Part shown: piece by piece, positions 10,147 through 18,895 of the stretch | Layout: every line of letters starts with the position of its first letter | Numbering within the stretch: position 1 is the first letter of the stretch | NCBI RefSeq assembly: GCF_964237555.1 | Contig: NC_091453.1 | Span: 119,669,352 to 119,733,351, forward strand | Length of the DNA stretch: 64,000 bases | Reading direction: 5' to 3' | Source: Oryctolagus cuniculus | Taxonomy: Eukaryota; Chordata; Mammalia; Lagomorpha; Leporidae | Position numbers and translations under genes: made by a program | The notes under the pieces: model-generated | Told to the model about the DNA's origin: nothing | Seen by the model: the letters and a program-made list of their open reading frames with translations, nothing else | The model's database searches: none

Positions 10147-11157
10147 ATGATGCCTCCAAATAAGCAAAACACCCCAAGCCAAGAGTATGAAGATGATGAG
10201 ATAGAAGAAATGCAAGATACGGATTTCAAAAAATTTATGATAAGAACATGTAGAAGTTTTCAAAAGCAAATCCTTGAACTACAGAAATCCTTAATGGACA
10301 AGATTGAAAATCTCTCTCGTGAAAACGAAACTTTAAGGAAGAGTCAAAATGAAACTCAGAAACTAGTAGAACAGGAAAGTGTTATAGTGAAGAGAAATCA
10401 AAATGAAATGAAGAGCTCAATAGATCAAATGACAAACACATTAGAAAGCCTTAAAAACAGAATGGGTGAAGCAGAAGAGAGAATATCGGACTTAGAAGAT
10501 AGAGCACAGGAAAACATACAGTCAAACCAAAGAAAAGAAGAGGAAATTAGAAACCTAAAAAATATTGTTGGGAATCTACAGGATACTATTAAAAAAACCA
10601 ACATTCGAGTTCTAGGAGTTCCTGAAGGCATGGAGAGAGAGAAAGGATTGGAAGGCCTTTTTAGTGAGATACTAGCAGAGAACTTTCCAGGTTTGGAGAA
10701 GGGCAGAGATATCCTAGTACAGGAAGCTCATAGAACCCCCAATAAACATGACCAAAAGAGATCCTCACCACGACACGTGGTAATGAAACTTACCACAGTG
10801 AAACATAAAGAAAAGATCCTAAAATGTGCAAGAGAGAAACGTCAGATTACTCTCAGAGGATCTCCAATCAGACTCACAGCTGACTTCTCATCAGAAACCC
10901 TACAAGCTAGGAGGGAATGGCGAGACATAGCACAGGTGCTAAGAGAGAAAAACTGCCAGCCCAGAATATTATATCCTGCCAAGCTCTCATTTGTGAATGA
11001 AGGTGAAATAAAGACCTTTCATAGCAAACAGAAATTGAAAGACTTTGTGGCCACTCGTCCGGCCCTGCAAAAGATACTTAAAGATGTGCTACACTCAGAA
11101 ACACAGAAACACGGCCATCAATATGAAAGAAGGGAAAGGAAGAACACCTACCAGTAA
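10147..11157 (+). CDS. L1-A ORF1 protein, N-terminally shortened by frameshift
   Basis: Codes for the L1 RNA-binding chaperone (ORF1p), which trimerises and coats L1 RNA in the cytoplasm. The open frame gives 336 aa from ATG 10147. Layout: acidic N-terminus, coiled coil with heptads at about residues 30-140, RRM-like domain about 145-245 (core NIRVLGVPEG), and a basic C-terminal domain with the conserved RREW and YPAKLSF blocks. In L1-B the same protein starts about 26 residues earlier at an atgccgagt; here one C is missing (atgcgagt, 10097-10104), so that ATG opens only an 18-codon frame. Use of the internal ATG would lose the basic N-terminal tip but keep every folded domain. Stop at 11155, 48 bases before the ORF2 start. 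Confidence 0.9.
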   Translation: MMPPNKQNTPSQEYEDDEIEEMQDTDFKKFMIRTCRSFQKQILELQKSLMDKIENLSRENETLRKSQNETQKLVEQESVIVKRNQNEMKSSIDQMTNTLESLKNRMGEAEERISDLEDRAQENIQSNQRKEEEIRNLKNIVGNLQDTIKKTNIRVLGVPEGMEREKGLEGLFSEILAENFPGLEKGRDILVQEAHRTPNKHDQKRSSPRHVVMKLTTVKHKEKILKCAREKRQITLRGSPIRLTADFSSETLQARREWRDIAQVLREKNCQPRILYPAKLSFVNEGEIKTFHSKQKLKDFVATRPALQKILKDVLHSETQKHGHQYERRERKNTYQ

Positions 11158-11205
11158 AAGAGCATGGGAAGCTCAAAGCATATACTAGAAAATATTTCCG
11201 GGAAA

Positions 11206-14200
11206 ATGGCAGGGCAAAGTCACTACGTATCAATAGTCACATTGAACATTAATGGTCTGAATTCTTTAGTTAAAAGACACGGTTTGGCTGACTGGCTCAC
11301 AGAACACAACCCAACTATTTGTTGCCTACAAGAAACACATCTCTCTAACAAAGAGGCATGCAGACTGAAAGTGAAAGGTTGGAAAAAGATATTCCATGCC
11401 AACAGAAACCAAAAAAAAGCAGGTGTAGCCATATTAATATCAGACAAAATAAACTTTAATACAAAAACTGTTAAGAGAGACAAAGAGGGACACTATATAA
11501 TGATTAAGGGTTCAATTCAACAGGAAGATGTAACTATTATAAATGTATATGCACCTAATTACAGGGCACCGGTCTATTTAAAAGATATGTTAAGGGACTT
11601 AAAGGGAGATTTAGATTCCAATACAATAGTACTGGGGGACTTCAATACTCCACTCTCAGAAATAGACAGATCATCCGGGCAGAAGATCAACAAGGAAACA
11701 GCAGATTTAATTGACACTATTGCCCAAATGGATCTAACAGATATCTACAGAACTTTCAACCCTACATCTACAGACTTCACATTCTTCTCAGCAGCGCATG
11801 GAACCTTCTCTAGGATTGACCACATACTAGGCCATAAAGCAAGTCTCAGCAAATTTAAAAGAATTAGAATCATACCATGCAGCTTCTCAGACCACAGCGG
11901 GATGAAGTTGGAAATTAGCAACTCAGGAAACCCCAGAAAGTATGCAAACACATGGAGACTGAACAACATGCTCCTGAATGAACACTGGGTCATTCAAGAA
12001 ATCAAAAGAGAAATCAAAAACTTTCTGGAAGTAAATGAAGACAACAACACAACATATCAAAACTTATGGGATACAGCAAAAGCAGTATTGAGAGGCAAAT
12101 TTATAGCAATAGGTGCCTATATCAAGAAATTGGAAAGGTACCAAATAAATGAGCTTTCAGCGCACCTCAAGGACCTAGAAAAACTGCAGCAAACCAAACC
12201 CAAATCTAGTAGGAGAAGAGAAATAATTAAAACCAGAGAAGAAATTAACAGGATTGAATCAAGAAAAACATTACAAAAAATCAGCCAAGCGAGAAGCTGG
12301 TTTTTTGAAAAAATAAACAAAATTGACACCCCATTGGCCCAACTAACTAAAAAAAGAAGAGAAAAGACCCAAATCAATAAAATCAGAGATGAAAAAGGAA
12401 ACGTAACAACAGACACCACAGAAATAAAAAGAATCATCAGAAATTACTACAAGGACCTGTATGCCAGCAAACAGGAAAACCTATCAGAAATGGATAGATT
12501 CCTGGACACATGCAATCTACCAAAATTGAACCATGAAGACATCGAAAACCTAAATAGACCCATAACTGAAACAGAAATTGAAACAGTAATAAAGGCCCTC
12601 CCAACAAAGAAAAGCCCAGGACCAGATGGACTCACTGCTGAATTCTACCAGACATTTAAAGAAGAACTAATCCCATTTCTTCTCAAACTATTCAGAACAA
12701 TTGAAAAAGAGGGAATCCTCCCAAATTCTTTCTATGAAGCCAACATCACCTTAATCCCTAAGCCAGAGAAAGATGCAGCACTGAAAGAGAATTACAGACC
12801 AATATCCCTGATGAACATAGACGCAAAAATCCTCAATAAAATTCTGGCCAATAGAATACAACAACACATCAGGAAAATCATCCACCCAGACCAAGTGGGA
12901 TTCATCCCTGGTATGCAGGGATGGTTCAACATACGCAAATCAATCAATGTGATTCACCACATTAACAGACTGCAGAAGAAAAACCATATGATTATCTCAA
13001 TTGATGCAGAGAAAGCATTTGATAAAATTCAACACACTTTCATGATGAAAACTCTAAGTAAATTGGGTATAGAAGGAACATTCCTCAATATAATCAAAGC
13101 AATTTATAAAAAACCCACAGCCAGCATCCTATTGAATGGGGAAAAGTTGGAAGCATTTCCACTGAAATCTGGCACCAGGCAGGGATGCCCACTCTCACCA
13201 ATGCTATTTAACATAGTTCTGGAAGTTTTAGCCAGAGCCATCAGACAAGAAAAAGAAATCAAAGGAATACAAATCAAGAAGGAAGAAGTCAAACTATCCC
13301 TCTTTGCAGACGATATGATTCTGTACTTAGAGGATCCAAAGAACTCTACTAAGAGACTATTGGAACTCATAGAGGAGTTTGGCAAAGTGGCAGGATATAA
13401 AATCAATGCACAAAAATCAACAGCCTTTGTATACACAAGCAATGCCATGACTGAGAAAGAACTGCTAAGATCAATCCCATTCACAATAGCTACAAAAACA
13501 ATCAGATACCTTGGAATAAACTTAACCAAGGACGTTAAAGATCTCTACGATGAAAACTACAAAACCTTAAAGAAAGAAATAGAAGAGGATACCAAAAAAT
13601 GGAAAAATCTTCCATGCTCATGTATTGGAAGAATCAACATCATCAAAATGTCCATTCTCCCAAAAGCAATTTATAGATTCAATGCAATCCCAATCAAGAT
13701 ACCAAAGACATTCTTCGCAGATCTAGAAAAAATGATGCTGAAATTCATATGGAGGCACAAGAGACCTCGAATAGCTAAAGCAATCTTGTACAACAAAAAC
13801 AAAGCCGGAGGCATCACAATACCAGACTTCAGGACATACTACAGGGCAGTTGTAATCAAAACAGCATGGTACTGGTACAGAAACAGATGGATAGACCAAT
13901 GGAACAGAATTGAAACACCAGAAATCAACCCAAACATCTACAGCCAACTTATATTTGATCAAGGATCTAAAACTAATTCCTGGAGCAAGGACTGTCTATT
14001 CAATAAATGGTGCTGGGAAAACTGGATTTCCACGTGCAGAAGCATGAAGCAAGACCCCTACCTTACACCTTACACAAAAATCCACTCAACGTGGATTAAA
14101 GACCTAAATCTACGTCCTGACACCATTAAGTTATTAGAGAACATTGGAGAAACCCTTCAAGATATTGGCACAGGCAAAGAATTTCTGGAAAAGACCCGGG

Positions 14201-15030
14201 AGGCACAGACAGTCAAAGCCAAAATCAACTATTGGGATTGCATCAAATTGAGAAGTTTCTGTACTGCAAAAGAAACAGTCAGGAGAGTGAAGAGACAACC
14301 GACAGAATGGGAAAAAATATTTGCAAACTATGCAACAGATAAAGGGTTAATAACCAGAATCTACAAAGAGATCAAGAAACTCCACAAAAACAAAACCAAC
14401 AACCCACTTAAGAGATGGGCCAAGGACCTCAATAGACATTTTTCAAAAGAGGAAATCCAAATGGCCAACAGGCACATGAAAAAATGTTCAAGGTCACTAG
14501 CAATCAGGGAAATGCAAATCAAAACCACAATGAGGTTTCACCTCACCCCGGTTAGAATGGCTCACATACAGAAACCTACCAACAACAGATGCTGGCGAGG
14601 ATGTGGGGAAAAAGGGACACTAACCCACAGTTGGTGGGAATGCAAACTGGTCAAGCCACTATGGAAATCAGTCTGGAGATTCCTCAGAAACCTGAATATA
14701 ACCCTACCGTTCGACCCAGCCATCCCACTCCTTGGAATTTACCCAAAGGAGTTTAAATTGATAAACAAAAAAGCGGTCTGCACCCTAATGTTTATTGCAG
14801 CACAATTCACAATAGCCAAGACCTGGAACCAACCTAAATGCCCATCAACGGTAGACTGGATAAAGAAATTATGGGATATGTATTCTTTAGAGTACTATAC
14901 CGCAGTAAGAAACAATGAAATTTGGTCATTTGCAACAAAATGGAGGAATCTGGAACACATCATGCTGAGTGAAGTAAGCCAGTCCCAAAGGGACAAATAC
15001 CATATGTTCTCCCTGATCGGTGACAACTGA
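11206..15030 (+). CDS. L1-A ORF2 protein: endonuclease / reverse transcriptase, open
   Basis: 1274 aa from ATG 11206 (MAGQSHYVS), matching the roughly 1275 aa typical of mammalian ORF2p. An in-frame ATG 14 codons upstream is less likely because the related copies align from MAGQ. The apurinic-type endonuclease (about residues 1-235) keeps N14, E43 (QETH), the GDFNTP block, RIDHILG and SDHSG. The reverse transcriptase keeps the FADDM active site with aspartates at about 702-703 (13303-13317). The C-terminal segment keeps the Cys/His motif C-x3-C-x7-H-x4-C starting near residue 1129. ORF2p nicks genomic DNA at TTTT/A-like sites and primes reverse transcription of L1 RNA. I see no stop or frameshift. 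Confidence 0.96.
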   Translation: MAGQSHYVSIVTLNINGLNSLVKRHGLADWLTEHNPTICCLQETHLSNKEACRLKVKGWKKIFHANRNQKKAGVAILISDKINFNTKTVKRDKEGHYIMIKGSIQQEDVTIINVYAPNYRAPVYLKDMLRDLKGDLDSNTIVLGDFNTPLSEIDRSSGQKINKETADLIDTIAQMDLTDIYRTFNPTSTDFTFFSAAHGTFSRIDHILGHKASLSKFKRIRIIPCSFSDHSGMKLEISNSGNPRKYANTWRLNNMLLNEHWVIQEIKREIKNFLEVNEDNNTTYQNLWDTAKAVLRGKFIAIGAYIKKLERYQINELSAHLKDLEKLQQTKPKSSRRREIIKTREEINRIESRKTLQKISQARSWFFEKINKIDTPLAQLTKKRREKTQINKIRDEKGNVTTDTTEIKRIIRNYYKDLYASKQENLSEMDRFLDTCNLPKLNHEDIENLNRPITETEIETVIKALPTKKSPGPDGLTAEFYQTFKEELIPFLLKLFRTIEKEGILPNSFYEANITLIPKPEKDAALKENYRPISLMNIDAKILNKILANRIQQHIRKIIHPDQVGFIPGMQGWFNIRKSINVIHHINRLQKKNHMIISIDAEKAFDKIQHTFMMKTLSKLGIEGTFLNIIKAIYKKPTASILLNGEKLEAFPLKSGTRQGCPLSPMLFNIVLEVLARAIRQEKEIKGIQIKKEEVKLSLFADDMILYLEDPKNSTKRLLELIEEFGKVAGYKINAQKSTAFVYTSNAMTEKELLRSIPFTIATKTIRYLGINLTKDVKDLYDENYKTLKKEIEEDTKKWKNLPCSCIGRINIIKMSILPKAIYRFNAIPIKIPKTFFADLEKMMLKFIWRHKRPRIAKAILYNKNKAGGITIPDFRTYYRAVVIKTAWYWYRNRWIDQWNRIETPEINPNIYSQLIFDQGSKTNSWSKDCLFNKWCWENWISTCRSMKQDPYLTPYTKIHSTWIKDLNLRPDTIKLLENIGETLQDIGTGKEFLEKTREAQTVKAKINYWDCIKLRSFCTAKETVRRVKRQPTEWEKIFANYATDKGLITRIYKEIKKLHKNKTNNPLKRWAKDLNRHFSKEEIQMANRHMKKCSRSLAIREMQIKTTMRFHLTPVRMAHIQKPTNNRCWRGCGEKGTLTHSWWECKLVKPLWKSVWRFLRNLNITLPFDPAIPLLGIYPKEFKLINKKAVCTLMFIAAQFTIAKTWNQPKCPSTVDWIKKLWDMYSLEYYTAVRNNEIWSFATKWRNLEHIMLSEVSQSQRDKYHMFSLIGDN

Positions 15031-16414
15031 CTGAACACCAAAAAGGAAACCTCCTGAAGTGAAATGGACACTATGAGAAATGGTGACTTGATCAGCATAG
15101 CCCTGACTGCTAATGGACAACTTAATACATTATCCCTCATAGTATTTTTTTTTTGTCTGTTCTACTTAATATGACTGGTTTAATTCTGTAATTATCACAC
15201 AGTTATTCTTAAGTGTTGAAAATTAACTGAAATGTGATCCCTGTTAAACATAAGAGTGGGAATAAGAGAGGGAAGAGATGTATAATTTGGGGCATGCTCG
15301 GGCTGACTTGCCCCAATTGGTAGAGTTGGAAACATACCGGGGGATTCCAATTCAATCCCATCAAGGTGGCATGTGCCAATGCCATCTCACTACTCCAAGT
15401 GATCAATTTCAGTTCACAATTGATCATAATGAAAGGACTAAGAGTCAAAGGGAGCACATAAACAAGTCTAGTATCTGCTAACACCAACCGATAGAATAAA
15501 TAAAGGGGAGAGTGATCCAACATGGGAAGTGAGATACTCAGCAGACTCATAGAATGGCGGATGTCCTAAATAGCACTCTGGCCTCAGAATCAGCCCTAAA
15601 GGCATTCCGATCTGGCTGAAAAGCCCATGAGAGTATTTCAGGCATGGAAAGCCAAGACACTCTGGCAAAAAGATCTCTGTGAGTGAGATCCCAGTGGAAA
15701 GAACAGGTCTTCAAAGAGGGAGGTGCCTTTCTCTGAAGGGAGGAGAGAACCTCCACTTTGACTATGACCGTGTCTAAACAAGATAAGAGTCGGAGAACTC
15801 AAGGGGCTTCCATAGCCTTGGAAACTCATAACTGGTGCATAGGGAGATTACTGATGCCATAAACAGGAGTGTCAATTGGTAAAGTCAACAACAGGAGTCA
15901 CTGTGCACTTACTCCTCATGTAGGATCTCGGTCCTTAACGTGCTGTACACTGAGGCTTAATGCTATAACGAGTACTCAAACAGTATATTTCACTTTGTGT
16001 TTCTATGGGGGTGCAAACGACTGAAATCTTTACTTAATGTACACTAAACTGATCTTCTGTAAAAAAAAAAAAAAAAAAAGAAAGAAATTATCAACTCCCA
16101 ACTTGACTCTCACTGGGATTAAACATGACAATAGGTCTGATCTGATTTCATCATCATTTAAAAAAAATCATCTATTATTTTTCACTTTATGTTTCTGTGT
16201 GGGAGCAAACTGTTGAAATACTTACTTAAGGTATACTAAGCTGATCTTCTGTATATTAAGATAATCGAAAATGAATCTTGATGTGAATGGAAGGGGAGAG
16301 GGAGTGGGAAAGGGGAGGGTTGTGGGTGGGAGGGACGGTATGGGGGGGGAAGCCATTGTAACACATGAGTCGTACTTTGGAAATTTATATTCATTAAATA
16401 AAAGATTAAAAAAA
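15031..16414 (+). other. L1-A 3' UTR
   Basis: Non-coding tail of about 1.38 kb. It contains an internal A-tract (16056-16078) followed by a second block ending in a G-rich polypurine segment (16289-16352) with many GGG runs, then AATAAA (16397-16402) and the poly(A) junction. The G-rich tract just before the 3' end is a general feature of mammalian L1. Most solitary L1 pieces later in the window are copies of this segment. Confidence 0.9.
16289..16352 (+). other. G-rich polypurine tract of the L1 3' UTR (potential G-quadruplex)
   Basis: Successive runs ggggag, gggag, gggaaagggg, ggg, gggtgggaggg and gggggggg provide more than four G3+ tracts within about 65 bases. The same tract occurs at about 58355-58415, 61808-61868 and, reversed, at 50838-50905 and 55800-55860. 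Conserved in position just before the L1 3' end. Confidence 0.8.
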
Positions 16415-16428
16415 AATAAATGGATATG

Positions 16429-17193
16429 ATGATGCATTCTGTGGCTACCAGTCAGCCTCTTTCCCCAGCAATTGCCTTATTATCCAATAGGTTCATGAAC
16501 AAAATGAAAGTTATCCACTCTCAAAGGCTAACATGACTACACCCACTGCTAAGCGCCCAATTTGCTAGCTGTAGAGACCAACCCTGAGCCCCTGGTATCA
16601 CACTGTTTATCAGCCAACTAATGGGTGGCAAGGTGATTACATCAGATAACTTGTGTTGTGAAAAGGGCAGTGTTTTGATCTTTCTGGGATAGACATTTAC
16701 TCTGGACTTGAATGTGCTTTCCCTGTTTTCAATTCTTCTGCCAAAACTACCAACCATAGACTCACAGAGTGCCTTACCCATTGTTAGGCTGTTTCAAACA
16801 GCATTGCATCTGAGCACCCACAGCCTAAGCCGTATGCCAATGGGCCCATGCTCATGCAACTCTGTGGTTTTACAATGTTCCCCGCCTTCCTGAAGCAGCT
16901 GGCTTGGTTAAATGATGGAACGCCCTTTTGAAGACTCATTTAAAGTGCCAGCTACGTAGCAATATCTTGCAGGCCCAGGACGAGGTTCTTCAGAAGCTCA
17001 TATATGCTCTCAATCTGTATTCAACACGTGGTGCAGTTTTTCCTATAGCCATGATTCATGACTGAAATGTGAGCAGCACCACACTGTTGCTCCTGGCACT
17101 TAATGTTTTCTTCCTGTTCCTGTGACCTTACGCTCTGTTGGCCTAAAGGTCTGACACAGCAATTCCACTGAACCGATTGTTAAGACTGCCACC
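16429..17193 (+). pseudogene. ERV-L pol fragment, right part (integrase region)
   Basis: Continues the 8228-9223 fragment after the L1-A insertion. Its text resembles class III pol integrase and the pol 3' end, ending near ...ttaagactgccacctgg. Full of stops and small indels, with no function expected. It ends where a CSINE fragment begins. Confidence 0.65.
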
Positions 17194-17370
17194 TGGAGGT
17201 GAGGATTTCACATAACAGTTAAGATACCACTTGAGACACCTGCACCTCATGTCTGAGAGAGTCTGAGTTCCAGTCTTGATTCTGCTTGCATACCCTGGGA
17301 GGCAGCCAGTGGTGGCTCAAGTAGTTGGATACCTGTTACCTATGTGAGAGAGCCCTGGATGACTGATGAA
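17194..17370 (+). mobile_element. CSINE, 3'-truncated old copy
   Basis: Only the head and middle are present: ttaagataccacttgagacacctgcacctcatg, then gagttccagtc in the B-box position, gggaggcagccagtggtggctcaag and gtgagagagccctgg. The CT-rich end and tail are missing. Confidence 0.65.
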
Positions 17371-18584
17371 TCACATAGAGATCACGGACATGGAGTTAAA
17401 TGAATTGTTCAGATAAGATACCAGATAACCTCTTTTAGCATAGTTGAGGGCATGTTATGTGGGTGTCAACACTTTTGGAAATATGCATATTAAAATTAGG
17501 CAGGAATGGATACTGGCTCTTTGCAGAGAATTTATTTGTCCCTTCTTTATTATTGAGAGAACTCAAATTTTCTTTAGGCATTTAACCTCTTCTATGAAGC
17601 CCACATGATTCTAAATGGATCCCCTCTTCTCACTCTTCAGGTTAGATGACAACAAATCAGTCGTAATAATACCTTTACCATTGGCATAAATAATTTCAAA
17701 AAGCCAGACTTAAGCTAATCAGCATGTGTTAATCTACAAGTAATTTAGCCGAATAAGAAAGGATGAGAGAATGATAGAATTTCCCTTATAGAAAACAAAC
17801 AAAGGAGTATCTACCCCTGAGTGCTTGTGCAGCTATCTTATAACTGTGAGAGATACTAACATTAGCATGGAGCTGAGATTATGGACAGGAAGGCTAAGGA
17901 ATGAAAAAAACTGACATTATTAACCAATTCAACCAGTTAATGAGATTGGATGAGGTACTGTTGAGCTCTGGGAGAGCACTGTTCATCAAAAATATCAGGC
18001 ATTGCCCAGGATGGCCAAACTTCCATAGCCCATGCCCTTATTCAGCCAGTAAATGTATGCTGCTGTGGTTGTTACCTTCAGTGATGTGGCTCTCTGCAGC
18101 AGAGGAAGACACTTAAGGAGCCAGTAGCTGGAGGTTATCTGTCAGCTACAATCCCTGTAGGTGGACTGCAAAGTCTTTTCTGGAGGGGGAGTCTGGGCAG
18201 AATGTTGTGTGTCTACCGCACACATAGCATTTGATAAATATTATGTCTTATTTTTGGAATAAGTAAGCTTTAGATAGAATTTTGATTTTTGTTTTAAAGA
18301 TATTTTCCCTGCAATGGTGGCTGTTGCAACAGTATCTGAACAGCTTAATGTTGAGTCTAAGCTATCTGGCCAATGATGATGACTGAATATTGCCTTGCTT
18401 CATGGTCAGTGGCCAGGTCGTGAGGAATTAAACACAAAGAGCAAGACAAGCCCACCCTCAAACAGCAAAGTCAGGCAGCAGAGCAAGACATCTTATTTCA
18501 GTCTGAATTCATTTTCATAGAATCCTCAAAACAGTATCAAGGGCTTGAAATCTCTGGTATTTGATATACCAATAACTAAAAATA
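17371..18584. other. Unique intergenic sequence
   Basis: About 1.2 kb in which I recognise no repeat family, no conserved domain and no structured RNA. Short open frames (for example 17901-18116) show no domain and no supporting signals. Confidence 0.5.
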
Positions 18585-18895
18585 GTGGCTCTCTGTAGCC
18601 ACCTGTTTGGCATCTATGGATCCAACCAACCATGGATGAAGGTAGTTAGAAAAAATGAATCTGTACTGATTTTGTAAAGAATTTCTCTTGTCATTATTTC
18701 TTAAACTATGCAACATAACAATTATTTACGTAACATTCACAGTATATCAAGTGTAAGTACTGTGGAGATCACTTAAGGATGTGGGTAAGTTATTTGAAAA
18801 TGCTGCATTATTTTATATAAAGAATGAGCGTCTGTGGATTTTGGTATCTGAAGAGGGCCCCATCCTTTCCTCCATGGATTCTGAGGTTTAACTGT
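18585..18895 (+). repeat. Tigger-like (TcMar) DNA transposon fossil, MER2-type
   Basis: Text such as ggatccaaccaaccatggatga, ctgtactgattttgtaaagaatttctcttgtcattatttc and gcgtctgtggattttggtatctga follows the order of a MER2-type non-autonomous Tigger element. Substituted throughout, with no transposase frame. The family name is from recall. Confidence 0.6.

Larger units (their letters stand above)
9224..16414 (+). mobile_element. L1-A: young full-length LINE-1
   Basis: Complete L1 of about 7.19 kb: 5' UTR (9224-10096), ORF1, a short spacer, ORF2 (11206-15030), a 1.38 kb 3' UTR with internal A-tract (16056-16078) and G-rich tract, AATAAA at 16397-16402 and a poly(A) end. A perfect 14-bp TSD (aataaatggatatg at 9210-9223 and 16415-16428) brackets it, so the insertion is recent. 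The target was an ERV-L pol fragment. It is the only element in the window whose ORF2 is fully open. ORF1 has a 1-base deletion just after its normal start codon, so autonomous activity is doubtful. Confidence 0.97.

Noticed and set aside
10425..10631. Antisense frames within ORF1 and ORF2 of L1 (10425, 13104, 13723 and equivalents in L1-B)
   Set aside because: Shadow frames of strongly biased L1 coding sequence.
15278..15481. 67-codon forward frame in L1 3' UTRs as a conserved peptide
   Set aside because: Present in recent copies only by descent; older copies break it.
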